Positions 34,449 to 46,173 of a DNA stretch of 64,000 nucleotides are shown in pieces. The notes beneath the pieces are model-generated. The model worked only from the letters and a program-made list of their open reading frames with translations, did not search any database and was not told the DNA's origin. The DNA comes from Clarkia xantiana subsp. parviflora. Its lineage: Eukaryota > Streptophyta > Magnoliopsida > Myrtales > Onagraceae. The DNA lies in contig JAPTYO010000012.1 in NCBI GenBank assembly GCA_036873135.1, forward strand, positions 11,292,090 to 11,356,089, read 5' to 3'. Within the stretch, counting starts at the first letter, position 1. Each line of letters starts with the position of its first letter. Position numbers and translations under genes: made by a program.

Positions 34449-34726
34449 CTGAAAACAGCTTCTTCTTTTTTTTTCTTTTAATTTTTTGAATTGTAAAATC
34501 AGTTGGCATGGTGCTATTAGGAGTGCTATGCTTCTCTCCATTTTATTTTTTCATGCTGGTATGTCTTTAGGAAATCCTGGTATTTTTAGAAGCTTTGTTT
34601 TGTGTTTCAGCTGTCCTGTTTTTGAGTTGTTCTTCTCTTGATACTTAACATAGTGGAGACAATGTGAATATAAGTGTATATCTTGAGGGAAGAACTGTTG
34701 TCGGCAGCGTGTTCGTATGTGGCAAG

Positions 34727-35605
34727 CAGTGGCGTATCTGGGTTACAAACGTCACTACGTATATTTTTATCGACATCTTATGTTTATTCTTTAAAAAATT
34801 ACACCCCGATCTCCATTATTTTCCGTGTAAGATCCCCATTATTCACGTGTTAGTTTAAGACCCTCATAATTTTTTATAAGACTTCGTTATTATAATAAGT
34901 CATTCAATTTCAATACATTAGCTTTTAACTTGAAGAATATTGTTGTAAATTTTATTATCTAACTCTTTAATCGACTATGAATTGTAGTTAATCTAATATA
35001 ATGTCATACATGGGAGGACCAGTTAACAGGAAAATGTTGTAAATCATACAATATGTTTGAAAAAATGGATCTTAATACCAACATGTTTTAAAATGTACTA
35101 CGTGTTTCAAACAGTATTAAATAGTACTTCCTTCAATCACGGGTCTAAAATTGCCCTTAAATATGTTTTAAATAAAATAAAAAAAAAAATTAACCGAGTA
35201 TTTTTCTAAATATCAAAATAAATACCTAATAACTTATACTACTGTTACAATAGTGTCCCGGCTCGATTGAGACTCAATTTATCCTCAGTCGGTTCTTGTC
35301 CGATTTGATTTAATGCAACATTTGTATATGTCATTAGTACTTTACTTGAGATACTTTAAAAATTACTCATTTAACTACGTATATTAAAAATATATTTAAT
35401 GACAATTTTGTAGATATTTTTGAAGAAAATTACAATTTATTATCGTTTTGAAATATTTTATACATTATAATACATGTTAATATAAAAAAAATTCATATTG
35501 ATATATGTTTATATAATTTTCCCAATAAAATACATTCATATATTAAATTTCCACAATTTTTTTACAAACCGTACCCCCATTATAAATATCCTAGATACGC
35601 CACTG
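34727..35605. mobile_element. hAT-type non-autonomous element
   Basis: 879 bp with 13-bp perfect inverted ends CAGTGGCGTATCT, flanked by a perfect 8-bp duplication GTGGCAAG (34719-34726 and 35606-35613). The interior is AT-rich without coding frames. It inserted 270 bp after the FRF stop codon, probably in or near its 3' untranslated region. Confidence 0.9.
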
Positions 35606-35613
35606 GTGGCAAG

Positions 35614-38407
35614 TGATGGGACTGTGAGTGATATTAATTCGTGCATAGTGCGAGGTTTAAATTTAAATAAGTTTATTATTCGGTATAAAAAAATAAAATA
35701 AAATTCATTATGATGGTCATGTCATTTTAATCTATTCTACAATAGAAAAATGAAAATGTTGATTTATTCAAAATCTAATTATGTAATTCCTTATTTTCAC
35801 TTCGCACTTAAGAATATACTGTTATTATAGAGAGAAAGACACTTTCACATCTTCTTAATAAAAAACGATCGGCGAGACAAAATGTTCCCTTTTTTTTTGG
35901 GTACTCTCAAAACAGATCCAGAGAAGACAGAGCTGGGCCTGTACATATCCATTGAAGACGGAGCGGGGCCTGTTCAGATTCAGTGAAGATGGAGTGGGGC
36001 TTGTAGCTCAAATGATAGATCAAGATGACATGACTGTTTGATCAAGTTCTTCGATATCCTTATTGCATCGAACCTCCCAATGTGCCTAAAGATAAATATA
36101 ACTAAAAAAAAGTTATACAACTTTTTTTTTATTCATGTAAGATGAATTCATATTTCTTAAGTTCTATGTCATTTTTAATCTTCAATATTATACACACATG
36201 TTAAATGTTATAATTTATTAAGTAGTCTTACGCGTAGCGCAGGATTAGCACCTAGTTGAATACTTGAATTATAAAGCGTTATAGTTTTTTAATAAAAAAA
36301 ATGTATGCGTGTATCTTGTCCAATTGTTATAATTTTGACACGTGTACTTAAATTTAATATTTTTCTTGTGGGTTTCACCAATCTCAATAGTCTTTTTAGG
36401 AAAAAAAAATCACAAAATTAATTACAAGTACATATGTCAAAACATACTAATAGGATAATATCTAAAATAGAAAGAGTCAGGCATGTGATCTGAATCTCTC
36501 CGGTCATCATAGTCTCCGCATCTAGCTTCGAATGACCTTGTAAAGAAAAGACTGCGAATTATGAATATTTTTTTACTTTTAAGACTTTAATAAACTTTGA
36601 GCCAAAAATATATCAAAGAGCACTTCCAATGGCGAGTTCCTAGTTCTCCACATCACCCGTCACGTCACTGTCAACTCATCAAAGTTGAACTGCTACAGTA
36701 AATGCTACAGTAAAATTGGAACTCTCCACAATGGTGGAGACCAAGTTCCACCTCTAAATTGGGACCCGCATAATTTTATACTTCAAATATAATTTTTAAT
36801 CATTAGATATATATAAATTAAATATTCATATTTTAACAAATGCGTACATAAACAAATCAGTGAATGAGATTCAAGTGTTAGACCGTTTTAATTTAAAAAT
36901 GGGAAAAATATGTACACAATCATAAAAATGTAATTAATTTTTTCTAATAAAATTTTACATTTTTTATGAACACGTGCTATAATTTTTAAAAGAATTGTGA
37001 TTCTTTTGGTATTTCAAAAATTATAAAAATAATAATAAATATAAGATATAAATGAGCACGTAATTTTTTCAAATAATGATTGCAATAATTTAAAATTTAT
37101 ATTACAAAAAAAAATACATTAAAGATTCCAACTAAAATAAAAATGAACATAGTAATTGGCAAAGATGTTCGACCAAATCCTCTTGTAATTTTTTATGTTT
37201 TTATTTATCGCATAACCAGATATTATTTTCGATATACATTTTATACGAGATTGGAGGCTTCATGCTCACCTCTGGCAGAGATATGCCTTCAACAATATCA
37301 TCATAATAGAACAGTTCTTCAAAATTTCCAGCATATGTGTCTCTTTCATCCTCAATAATTATATTAGCAATATAATGCATGCTCTCATAATTCGCCCAAA
37401 TTTTTTCTTATTCAAGGATTGTGCTGGACCACATAAAATACCAAAGTAAGCTTGCAACACTTGAAAGTTTGCTCAACATCCTTGCGTTAGATTCTTAACA
37501 TTTTGCAAACAACTGACGCTTCTTTCCTTGTCGTCGAGATATTGTTTTGACAAATGTCTCCCATTGAGGATATATGTCGTTTGTCAAATAATATCACATA
37601 TTTTAGTTTGTATAATTTACAATATAGTTTACCTAGGATATAGTCCATTCTTTACAATAATTATATGTTACTTGACTATAGTAATATTTATATTAGGTAT
37701 AGTCTCCACGTGGCGGGCATGAAAATTGATATGTGTAATTTTTTATATAATAGTGGTGATTAATTAAATTCATTAAAAACGATATTATTTCATCATAATC
37801 GACGTATATCTATTATTCGTCGATTGACATATTTTGATTCATCATTCAGAAGATTCATTATGCACATTAATCAGATAAATATTAGTAAATCGACTATATG
37901 TACTAATCATGTTTTTTAGTAATGATTTCCAATATACGTAACTAAAAAACATATTATATATCATCCTAAAAATATTATTTTTATAACAATATAGCATAAA
38001 CAAAATATCTTTATATTATATAATAATATATTATAAGTAAATTATATAGAAATATATATGCATTAAAATAATATAATAATTTTGGTAAGTTATTTAATAT
38101 TTAATAATATGGATTTCTATACTATTTTAAAATTTAGAATTGATGGTTTTGATACATTAAAAAATATAAACATATTGAGTATGCAAACTCTTAAGTTAGT
38201 TCGATTTAAAAAGTAGTTATCTTGGTTCGTGTAATTATTTAACTTATGTAATATTAAGAATGATTGATTATGTCTCGTTCATTATCTGACTCAGCGTAGC
38301 ATAATTATATATATAATCAAAGAGAGAAGCAAAAAATTTAATAAAATAATATTAAAAATATGGAACCGACATGAACGGTAACGTGGGAGTTCCTACTAGT
38401 AGGAACC
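35614..38407. other. AT-rich intergenic DNA
   Basis: No gene recognised. It holds a Helitron-like end (36231-36255) and a copy of a small dispersed repeat at 36321-36400 (related to 54283-54411). GAGCACTTCCAATGGCGAG at ~36637 resembles the start of common plant MITEs. Confidence 0.6.
36231..36255 (+). mobile_element. Helitron-like 3' terminus, second copy
   Basis: CGCGTAGCGC and then GCACCTAG followed by T. It matches the 1388-1416 end at about 23 of 30 positions, including GTAGCGC and AGCACCTAGT. The 5' end was not found. Confidence 0.5.
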
Positions 38408-38613
38408 GTCACGCTCAGTGTTATCAGAATCGGACCGGACCAGCGGTCCAACCGGATTCGAACCGGAACCGGTGCCCTCACCGGTCCGGTTCAAGTAAAT
38501 TCGGAGGATGTAAGCGAACCCGGTTCGTTAGCCAGTTTTATGTCGAACCGGCCGGTTCTGAGCGGACCGGGCGGTTCGACGGTTAATAGCACAAAAAAAA
38601 ATTCAGTCACTTT

Positions 38614-38829
38614 ATGAGGGCAAAAGAAACGGATGGAGGGTGGGAATGGAACAATGTTAGGGTTTTGGAGGAAGAGGATCAGCAAATCAATGTAGTGGAA
38701 GAGATTATCGAGGAAGAAATCGAAGAAGAAGAACCGCCACCACCACCGCCAAAGATCAAGGATTTCAGAACCATGAAAGACATAAACCTCGATGCATTTT
38801 CGAAGAAGCCACCTAGGAGCGGTTTCTAG
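38614..38829 (+). CDS. Unidentified acidic ORF inside the hAT element
   Basis: Frame with TDGGWEWNNVRVLEEEDQQ, a Glu-rich stretch, PPPPPP and then IKDFRTMKDINLDAFSKK, stop at 38829. Beyond the stop, basic segments (LRQNLKKRNN; KWKGKWRKGG) occur in another frame up to the Copia insertion. The composition looks more like a captured host gene piece than transposon DNA. The family is not recognised and the listed ATG may not be a real start. Confidence 0.35.
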   Translation: MRAKETDGGWEWNNVRVLEEEDQQINVVEEIIEEEIEEEEPPPPPPKIKDFRTMKDINLDAFSKKPPRSGF

Positions 38830-39003
38830 CCCGCAGCTTCCGTCTTCGGCAAAAAAAATGCAGAAATTAAGGCAGAACCTGAAGAAACGCAACAACGGCA
38901 GCCTCGGCTCCGCCACGCTCCCGGTCGAAAAACCGATCGGCCGCCACGGTAAATGGAAAGGAAAGTGGAGGAAGGGAGGGGAAGGTGAGATTAAGAGGGT
39001 GGG

Positions 39004-39373
39004 TGTTAAGATCGTGTTGGGCTTCTGCTTAACTGGCAATCTGGGCCTTCTTCAGACTGAAGCTGTGGATGTGGATCTGGACCGGGCTCGTTTTATTATG
39101 TTGTTTAGTTTCAGTTTTATTAGACTTTGTTGAGGACTTGTTTTACTACTTTGCATAGTTGTGGTTTAAGTTCCTTCAAGATGTAAAGACGGTGGGGTAA
39201 AGTCCTGAAGTAATTTCGGGATTTCCTCTAGTGGTTAATAAGGTGAGGCACACCCACTTGAAGGAACGTGTGTCGATGAGCCGCAAGTGTGTTGTCTGCT
39301 CTTTTCTTTTCTACTTCCTCTCTTCATCTTCTTCGATCTAGGGTTTCACGTTTTAGGGTTTCAAAAATCCACA
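39004..39373 (+). repeat. Copia 5' LTR
   Basis: TGTTAAGATCG to AAATCCACA, followed by the primer-binding site. Confidence 0.92.
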
Positions 39374-39386
39374 CGGTATCAGAGCG
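39374..39386 (+). other. Copia primer-binding site
   Basis: CGGTATCAGAGCG; plant Copia elements usually have TGGTATCAGAGC, complementary to initiator tRNA-Met. Confidence 0.85.
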
Positions 39387-39646
39387 GCGTTTCACTTTTG
39401 TCGTTCGATCTTGGGCGTGATCTGTTCTCCATCACTCATATTCGCGCTGTTCTTTGTTCGTGGCTCGGATTCCTCCTCAGTTCGTTTCGTATTCTCTCCG
39501 CGAATACGAAGCGCCGTCTGTTCTTCAGGATCTTCGTGTTTCTCTTTGATCTTTGAGAAGCACCGCGTTCACGCATCTGTTCGTCTGGATCTGGATCTTC
39601 TTTTGCTCAAGGTTTCTTTCGCCTTTCCTCGAGCAAAATCTTCATC

Positions 39647-40710
39647 ATGTCCAATGGACAGACAGGACTTGGAGGCGTTGAGATCGTCGATCCTGACACA
39701 AACGTCCTTGATGACATTGTCTTCGATTTCTCGAAGGATGTTCATCCCTTCCATCCTCTCTACCTGAATGTCGCTGATAATCCTGGTAAGAGCCTTATTC
39801 CTCTGAGATTATCTGGTCCCGACAACTACAGAAAGTGGAGTCGTGGAATGCAGATTGTGATGCTAGGAAAGAATAAATTGGGGTTTATTACTGGATCTTG
39901 CAAAAAAGGAACTCTTTGATGAGAAATTGCATCTGTTATGGGAACGGTGTGATGTCGTTGTTCGTGGCTGGATAATTAGTTCTATGACTGATGACATAGC
40001 TGATGGTATTATGTACACTGAGACTGCTTTCTTGGTTTGGAAAGAATTGCAAGATAGGTTTGATAAGATGAATGGCTCTAGGATATACCAGCTGCATCGT
40101 GATATAGCTCTGGCACGTCAGGGAGTTGATTCAATCTCTGGTTTCTACACCAGAATTAAGAATATTTGGTCAGATTATGATGCTGCTTGTGCATTGCCTC
40201 ATGTTGATGGGGACATCTTCAAGAAACACTTGGATCATAAGAAAAATGAGAGGCTATTCCAGTTTCTCATGAGCCTAAACGATAATTTTGCATATGTTCG
40301 TAACAATTTATTGTTGTGGACTCCCCTGCCATCTATAAATCAAGCCTACAGCATGCTTTTGCAGGAAGAAAACCAGAGAGATATCTCATCTTCACTTTCT
40401 GGCCCTGATGGAATTTCTCTGGTTGGTAAAAGCCAATGCTCCAAACACTGCAAAATTCAAGAAACCTCCCAATTCTAATATGGAGTGTGACTATTGCAAA
40501 AAGAAATGTCACACTTCAGAACGCTGTTATACAAGAGGTTGTGACTTCCGTCAAAAGAAGGGGCATTGTCGAGATAACTGTTTCAAATACAAAGAATTAT
40601 TGAATGCCAAAGGTGGTGCTGGAAAGGTGAATGTTGTTACTGCTGTTGCTAATGATGGTGGAGAGTTGGAAGTCCAATCTAGGGGTTCTCAGAGCAAGGA
40701 AGGATCATAG
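39647..40710 (+). pseudogene. Copia gag
   Basis: Starts MSNGQTGLGG at 39647 and reads LSGPDNYRKWSRGM, then shifts frame near 39915. It continues with the UBN2-type gag region (FLVWKELQDRFDKMNGSR, then FYTRIKNIWSDYDAAC) and shifts again near 40430 into the zinc knuckle CDYCKKKCHTSERC (Cys-X2-Cys-X4-His-X4-Cys). The frame ends at TAG ~40708. At least two frame changes make it non-functional. Confidence 0.88.
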
Positions 40711-42017
40711 GGAATCATTACTTTGACTACTGAACAGTTTGAGAGGCTTTTGCTGAGGTCTGGAGGTAGTGGTGATACTCCCAAAGTTGCCACTGCAATC
40801 ACCTCATGTGAAGGAATTGCTCAATCTGCTGGTATGTCTTCTTTTTCCCTTAATTCTGAAAGCTTAAGCAATTGGATATTGGATTCTGGTGCCAGTAAAC
40901 ATATGACAAACAATTTATCTTGTTTAAGCAACTTTAAGGAACTGTCTGGCATAAGAGTCCAACTTCCAAATGGCCAGTACTCTTATGCTGTTGGAATGAG
41001 TCTCTTCAAAATTGATGTTAAAAGGAAACTGAGAAATGTACTTTATTTACCTGATTTTAAGTACAATCTGATTTCAATTTCTCAGTTAACTCAGGATTTG
41101 AATTGTGCTGCCATTTTTCTTCCCAAAAATTCATTTATGCAGGACCTCTCAAATGGGATGGCCTGGGGAAATGGTGAGCAACATTCTGGTCTTTACCATC
41201 TAACTCCAACAATGAGGATCTCCTCAAACTTGCTTTAAGTGGTAGTGTAAAGGATGATTCTGTTTTGTGGCACAAGAGATTAGGGCATACCTCTGTTAAT
41301 GTTCTGAAAAGGTTTCAAACCTTGTATGATTTACCCAATAATGTTTCTGGAGTTCATGATTGTAGAATTTGCCTCTTGGCAAAATTTAGTAGAGTTCCTT
41401 TTGATCTTGAAAGCACCTTTGATCTTGTACATAGCGATGTTTGGGGTCCTTACAAGACTCATACCTTTGATAATAAGAGGTTCTTTTTTACTCTAGTTGA
41501 CGATTTTTCAAGAGTTACTTGGGTGTTTCTTTTGCCATATAAGCATGATGTTTCTGAAATCTTGAAATTTTTTGTTGATATGGTTAGGACTCAGTTTGGA
41601 AAAGTTATCAAAATTTTCAGAATTGATAACGGTGGAGAGTTCTTCAATGATTCCTTAAATAATTTTTTTAAACAAAGAGGAATTCTCCATCAAAGTTCTT
41701 GCTCTTACACACCTCAACAAAATTGTAGAGTTGAAAGAAAACACCGTTATCTTGTTGAAACTGCCAGGGCTCTGAAACTCCAAGGTTTTATACCAGATCA
41801 TTTTTGGGGACATTGCATTTTGACTGCTTGTTATTTGATAAATCATATGCCTAGTCCTGTGCTGCAAAATAAGTCACCATTAGAAGTTTTTCTTGGAAAG
41901 AAGCCTGTTATTAGACATTTGAGGGTGTTTGGGTGCTTAACTTTTGCCAAAAACATGATGGTTTTGGATAAATTTGCTGCAAAAGCTATTCCTTCAGTTT
42001 TAATGGGTTACTCATAA
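40711..42017 (+). pseudogene. Copia protease and integrase
   Basis: Protease active site WILDSGASKHMT near 40880. The frame stops at ~41236 and resumes in another frame with the integrase: zinc-binding WHKRLGHTS..DCRICLLAK, then SDVWGP (Asp), RIDNGGEF (Asp) and RVERKHRYLVE (Glu). QNCRVER has Cys where QNGRVER is usual. It stops at 42015-42017 after VLMGYS. Confidence 0.9.
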
Positions 42018-42447
42018 AATAAAAAGGGTTACATTCTCTATGCTTTAGATAACAAAAAGTTTTTTGTTAGTCGTGATGTTAAGTTTTTTGAGGATGTTTT
42101 TCCCTTCCATAGCAGCAATTTTAATCCATTACCCTTTTTTTTATGAAAGTATAGTGCCAACACCAGTCGATGATGAGATGGTTGACATTGTGAAGTCACC
42201 TGAGACCATAGATGCTGCTGTTGATGATGGTTCTGATAATTTTGTGGAAAATACTATAGATGATGATACCCAATCTGTCTTGGGATCTGATATAGAAGTT
42301 GGTACATATGTTGGTTTGATGGGGCAAATGATGAGAATGAAAATCATCATGATGCCACTCAGATTAGAAGATCACAGAGGGTTAGGAAACTTCCTGCCCA
42401 TTTGTCTGCTGGTTCCACACCTTACCCATTGACAAACTATATTTCTT

Positions 42448-44103
42448 ATGCTAACATTTCCCCTGAGTATTAGATGCTATCTTGGTGCAATTTCAAAACT
42501 GGTTGAACCCTCTTCTTTTGAAGAGGCTGAGAAGGATGCTGGATGGGTGCAAGCAATGCAAGATGAAATCGGTGCTTTGGAACAAAATGGAACATGTGAG
42601 TTAGTGCAACTCCCACCAGGTAAAAAGGCCATTGGGTCTAAATGGGTTTACAAATTAAAATTTAATTCAGATGGATCTTTAGAAAGGTACAAGGCTAGAC
42701 TGGTTGCAAAAGACTATAAACAGAAACAAGAAATTTATTATTTTGAGACTTTTTCACCCGTAGTAAAAATGAAAACTGTGAGAACTATCCTTGCTTTAGC
42801 TTCTATTAATGATTGGCCACTTTTTCAAATGGATGTGTTTAATGCATTTTTACAAGGTGACTTGTCAGAAGAAGTTTATATGTCATTGCCACAGGGATTT
42901 CGTAATCAGGGGGAGTGTGTTGGGAATTTTGTATGTAGATTACGTAAATCCTTGTACGGACTTAAACAGGCTTCACGACAATGGAACCTAAAATTAACAG
43001 AAGCTTTACAGTTCTCTGGTTATTCACAGTCTCCTTATGATTATTCCTTGTTTTCTAAACGTGTTGGTAATGAAATTGTGGTTTTACTTATCTATGTGGA
43101 TGATCTGTTGGTGACAGGAAATAGTGCTAAGCTCATTCATGAGCTCAAATCTGTTTTAATGTCCAATTTCAAGATGAAGGATTTAGGTGAGTTGCAATAC
43201 TTCTTAGGCATTGAGGTAGCTAGGTCTGATAAAGGCATAGTGCTCTGCCAACGTAAGTATACTCTAGAATTAGTTTCTGAGGTTGGTCTGAGTGGATCTA
43301 GACCTGCTGAGACACCTATGGGAATCAATTTAAAACTCACTTCCAAGAAATATGATGACTTCACTGATCAAAACCAGTCTGATTTCTTGCTTGTTGATGA
43401 ATCTGCTTTTAGACGTCTAGTTGGTAAGTTGCTTTACTTAACCTTGACTAGACCCGATATTGCTTTTACAGTGCAACATTTGAGCCAGTTTTTAAATCAG
43501 CCAAAAAAATCACATTGGAATGATGTTGTAAGATTGGTTATGTACATTAAGGGCAGTTCTGGAAAGGGAATTTTGTTGTATTCTTCTAGCAAGATTGAGT
43601 TGGTTGGTTTTGGGGATTCTGACTGGGCAAATTGTCTTGAGTCACGTCGTTCTTTGACTGGTTATTGTGTGAAATTGGGAGAGTCCTTGATATCATGGAA
43701 AGTAAAAAAACATGATGTTGTTTCAACCTCATCTGCAGAGGCTGAATATAGAGCATTAAGACACACTGTGTCTGAGATTGTGTGGCTTCGTGGGTTATTA
43801 TCTGAACTTGGTTTTGAACAGGTTATCCCTTCCATGGTTTTCTGTGATAATAAGGCGGCTATCCAGATAGCTAATAACCCTATATTTCATGAGAGAACCA
43901 AACACATCGAGATAGATTGCCATTTCTTGAGAGAGAAGTTGTTGGATGGTACAGTCCAGTTTCACCACATAGGAACTCAGGAACAGCTTGCAGATTTGTT
44001 CACTAAACATTTACCTAAGAAGCAGCATTTTTACTTACAGGATAAATTAGGACTAATGAATATTTTTGAGTCTGTTGTTTTGCAGGAACAAGTTGGAAAG
44101 TGA
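42448..44103 (+). pseudogene. Copia reverse transcriptase and RNase H
   Basis: The longest intact stretch of the element. RT motifs: GSKWVYKLKFNSDGS, KARLVAKDYKQ, QMDVFNAFLQGDL, KSLYGLKQASRQW and YVDDLLVTG. RNase H: GFGDSDWANC, SSAEAEYRAL and FCDNKAAIQIANNP, ending with the KHIEIDCHFLREK region. The link from integrase (42018-42447) is out of frame and contains stops. The first ~25 codons may lie outside the true frame. Confidence 0.92.
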
Positions 44104-44150
44104 TAGATTTAAGGTCTTGCAGCTCGAAGAAGTCCGAGATTGAGGGGAAG

Positions 44151-44520
44151 TGTTGAGATCGTGTTGGGCTTCTGCTTAACTGGCAATCTGGGCCTTCTTC
44201 GGACTGAAGCTGTAGATGTGGATCTGGGCCGGGCTCGTTTTATTTCTGTTGTTTAGTTTCAGTTTTATTAGACTTTGTTGAGGACTTGTTTTACTACTTT
44301 GCATAGTTGTGGTTTAAGTTCCTTCAAGATGTAAAGACGGTAGGGTAAAGTCCTGAAGTAATTTCGTGATTTCCTCTAGTGGTTAATAAGGTGAGGCACA
44401 CCCACTTAAAGGAACGTGTGTCGATGAGCCGCAAGTGTGTTGTCTGCTCTTTTCTTTTCTGCTTCCTCTCTTCATCTTCTTCGATCTAGGTTTCACGTTT
44501 TAGGGTTTCAAAAATCCACA
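44151..44520 (+). repeat. Copia 3' LTR
   Basis: 370 bp, TGTTGAGATCG to AAATCCACA, preceded by GAGGGGAAG. Confidence 0.92.
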
Positions 44521-44525
44521 ATGGG

Positions 44526-44780
44526 ATCTGGATTTTGGTCACGGTGAAGGGAAAAGAAAGTGGAGGGAGGGGAAGGTGAGGGGGGTGACTGGTGAGGGTG
44601 GAATGAGAAGGAAAGTGAATGGACAAGGAAGGGGAAGGTGAGGGGTGGGGTCAAGTCTCAAGTGAATGAAAGAGGAGGAGGAAGGAAAATGAAGGGACAA
44701 GGGAGGGGGAGGTGAGGGGCCACGTGAAGGAGAGTGGAGGGTCAGTGAAGGAAAATGGCACAGGAAATGAGAATGAAAGT
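44526..44780 (+). repeat. GA-rich low-complexity repeats in the hAT element
   Basis: Repeated GGGGAAGGTGAGG, AAGTGGAGGG and AATGAAGGGACAAG motifs. The same GGGAGGGGAAGGTGAG motif lies left of the Copia insertion (~38977), so the array was split by it. Confidence 0.75.
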
Positions 44781-44859
44781 GTAAGGACGATCGGACTGGG
44801 TTTGAACCGGTGAATCGGGAACCGGAGCCCTGTCCGGTTCTGATAACACTGGTCACACT

Positions 44860-45122
44860 TCACTATTCACTTAACAATGGAAAAACAGAAATATTTGTAA
44901 TCCTAGTCACGCTTAGTGGCACCCAATGTCAAATATAGGAACTAGAAACTCCTATTTTGGAACAAGGAACTTCTATTGTAATGTCAAATTCATATTTAAT
45001 CATTACTAGTAAAAACCATAAATGAAATTAGAAACTCTGTATTGATAATAAATTTACAATATGAAACTGAGAATTATGATCTACCATTGAAAGTGCTCTA
45101 GTAGTGCTGCACTTTGTTTATG

Positions 45123-45191
<69 letters not shown>

Positions 45192-46173
45192 AAATTTCGA
45201 ACCACCTAATAATGCCAGATATGGAGCCTAGGACTCCGTAACAAGAAAACCCTCAAGTAAAATCTTTCTACCAAACTGCCATCCGTCGTTTCTCACCATC
45301 TCAACGCAGAAAAACACTCTAAACCCCCGTTCTGTCTTCGTCCTCCTTCCCCTTTCTCTCTCGCAGAAGTATTTGTCACACCATTTCTGGCGCATTCCTC
45401 CAGATTAGGTAAACTCCATGACCGCTGAAGTTTCTCTTTTGTTCACTTGTGGAACCAAAATTCAAACAGAGTACCCGCCGCTCGCTTTATGTCGCTTTTC
45501 CTGGAATTTATGAAAACGACTTTTAAGCTGTCATTTGTTTGCGCAACTTCTTTTGCAACAGTTTCTTGAGTTTTGAATTATTTCATGGCGCATGGGGTTT
45601 TTCTTTTTCAAGTGTTATTATATATGTTTTGAGCCTTGAGGGAGTGTATTCCTGTAGCACTGTGTGAATTATGGTTTGCTGAATGAAACGGGGAAGATAG
45701 ACACTGCGTGCCTCTCGACGCGTATGGAAAGACAAAAGTTCTAGTTTTGCTCCAAGAATAGTTCTAGATTTTAGCAGGAATCTTAGAAGCTACAGTAGAT
45801 AATAGGAGTGCTCTAGCATTTTCTTCAAAGATTGCGATTGCATTTGAATTTGAGGTCAGCAGGCTTGCTTGAACTGAACGACATTCTCAGTTCTGAATTT
45901 TATGTCTCTGCTCTAACTGGAACACTCGGTCTTGATATAATTTCACAAGATTGAATTTTTTTACTTCTTATACTAACAATTCCGATGATTCATGCTCAGG
46001 TTCTGACTTTGAAATTAAAAATGTTGTTTGAAGCTGGCATAGTTTATAGATAGTTGCATTTAACGGCTTAATAGAAGGGAAGTTGCAGAAATACTTTTAT
46101 CATGCTGAAACTAAGAAACGATGAACTTGGAACGTGGATCACTGCTTACATCATTTGCCCTGTTTCTGTGCAG
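44860..46173 (+). other. Intergenic DNA and probable leader of the SAP-like gene
   Basis: Holds an (AT)n microsatellite at 45125-45188. From ~45260 the DNA becomes less AT-rich and CT-rich. A donor site (ATTAG|GTAAAC) at 45408/45409 could end a non-coding leader exon, and the intron would run to the AG before 46174. The leader is inferred. Confidence 0.5.
45125..45188. repeat. (AT)n microsatellite
   Basis: About 32 AT units without interruption. Confidence 0.95.

Larger units (their letters stand above)
39004..44520 (+). mobile_element. Ty1/Copia retrotransposon, degenerate
   Basis: 370-bp LTRs at 39004-39373 and 44151-44520 with about ten differences by eye. Flanks are GTGGG and ATGGG (5 bp, one mismatch). 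The primer-binding site CGGTATCAGAGC (initiator-Met type, first base changed) and a GAGGGGAAG polypurine tract are present. The gene order gag, protease, integrase, RT, RNase H defines Copia. Coding frames are broken several times. Confidence 0.93.
38416..44851. mobile_element. hAT-type element with a nested Copia
   Basis: Ends CAGTGTTATCAGAATCGGAC (left) and CAGTGTTATCAGAACCGGAC (right, reverse complement) are flanked by GTCACGCT (38408-38415) and GTCACACT (44852-44859), an 8-bp duplication with one mismatch. Sub-terminal DNA is rich in CCGGTT/AACCGG motifs. Without the Copia insert it is ~0.9 kb, too short for a hAT transposase; it carries a short unidentified ORF and GA-rich repeats. Confidence 0.85.

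Noticed and set aside
36637..36770. GAGCACTTCCAATGG motif, also near 45100 (reverse) and 55431, suggesting Harbinger-type MITEs
   Set aside because: Only one end could be recognised at each place and no TSD was found.
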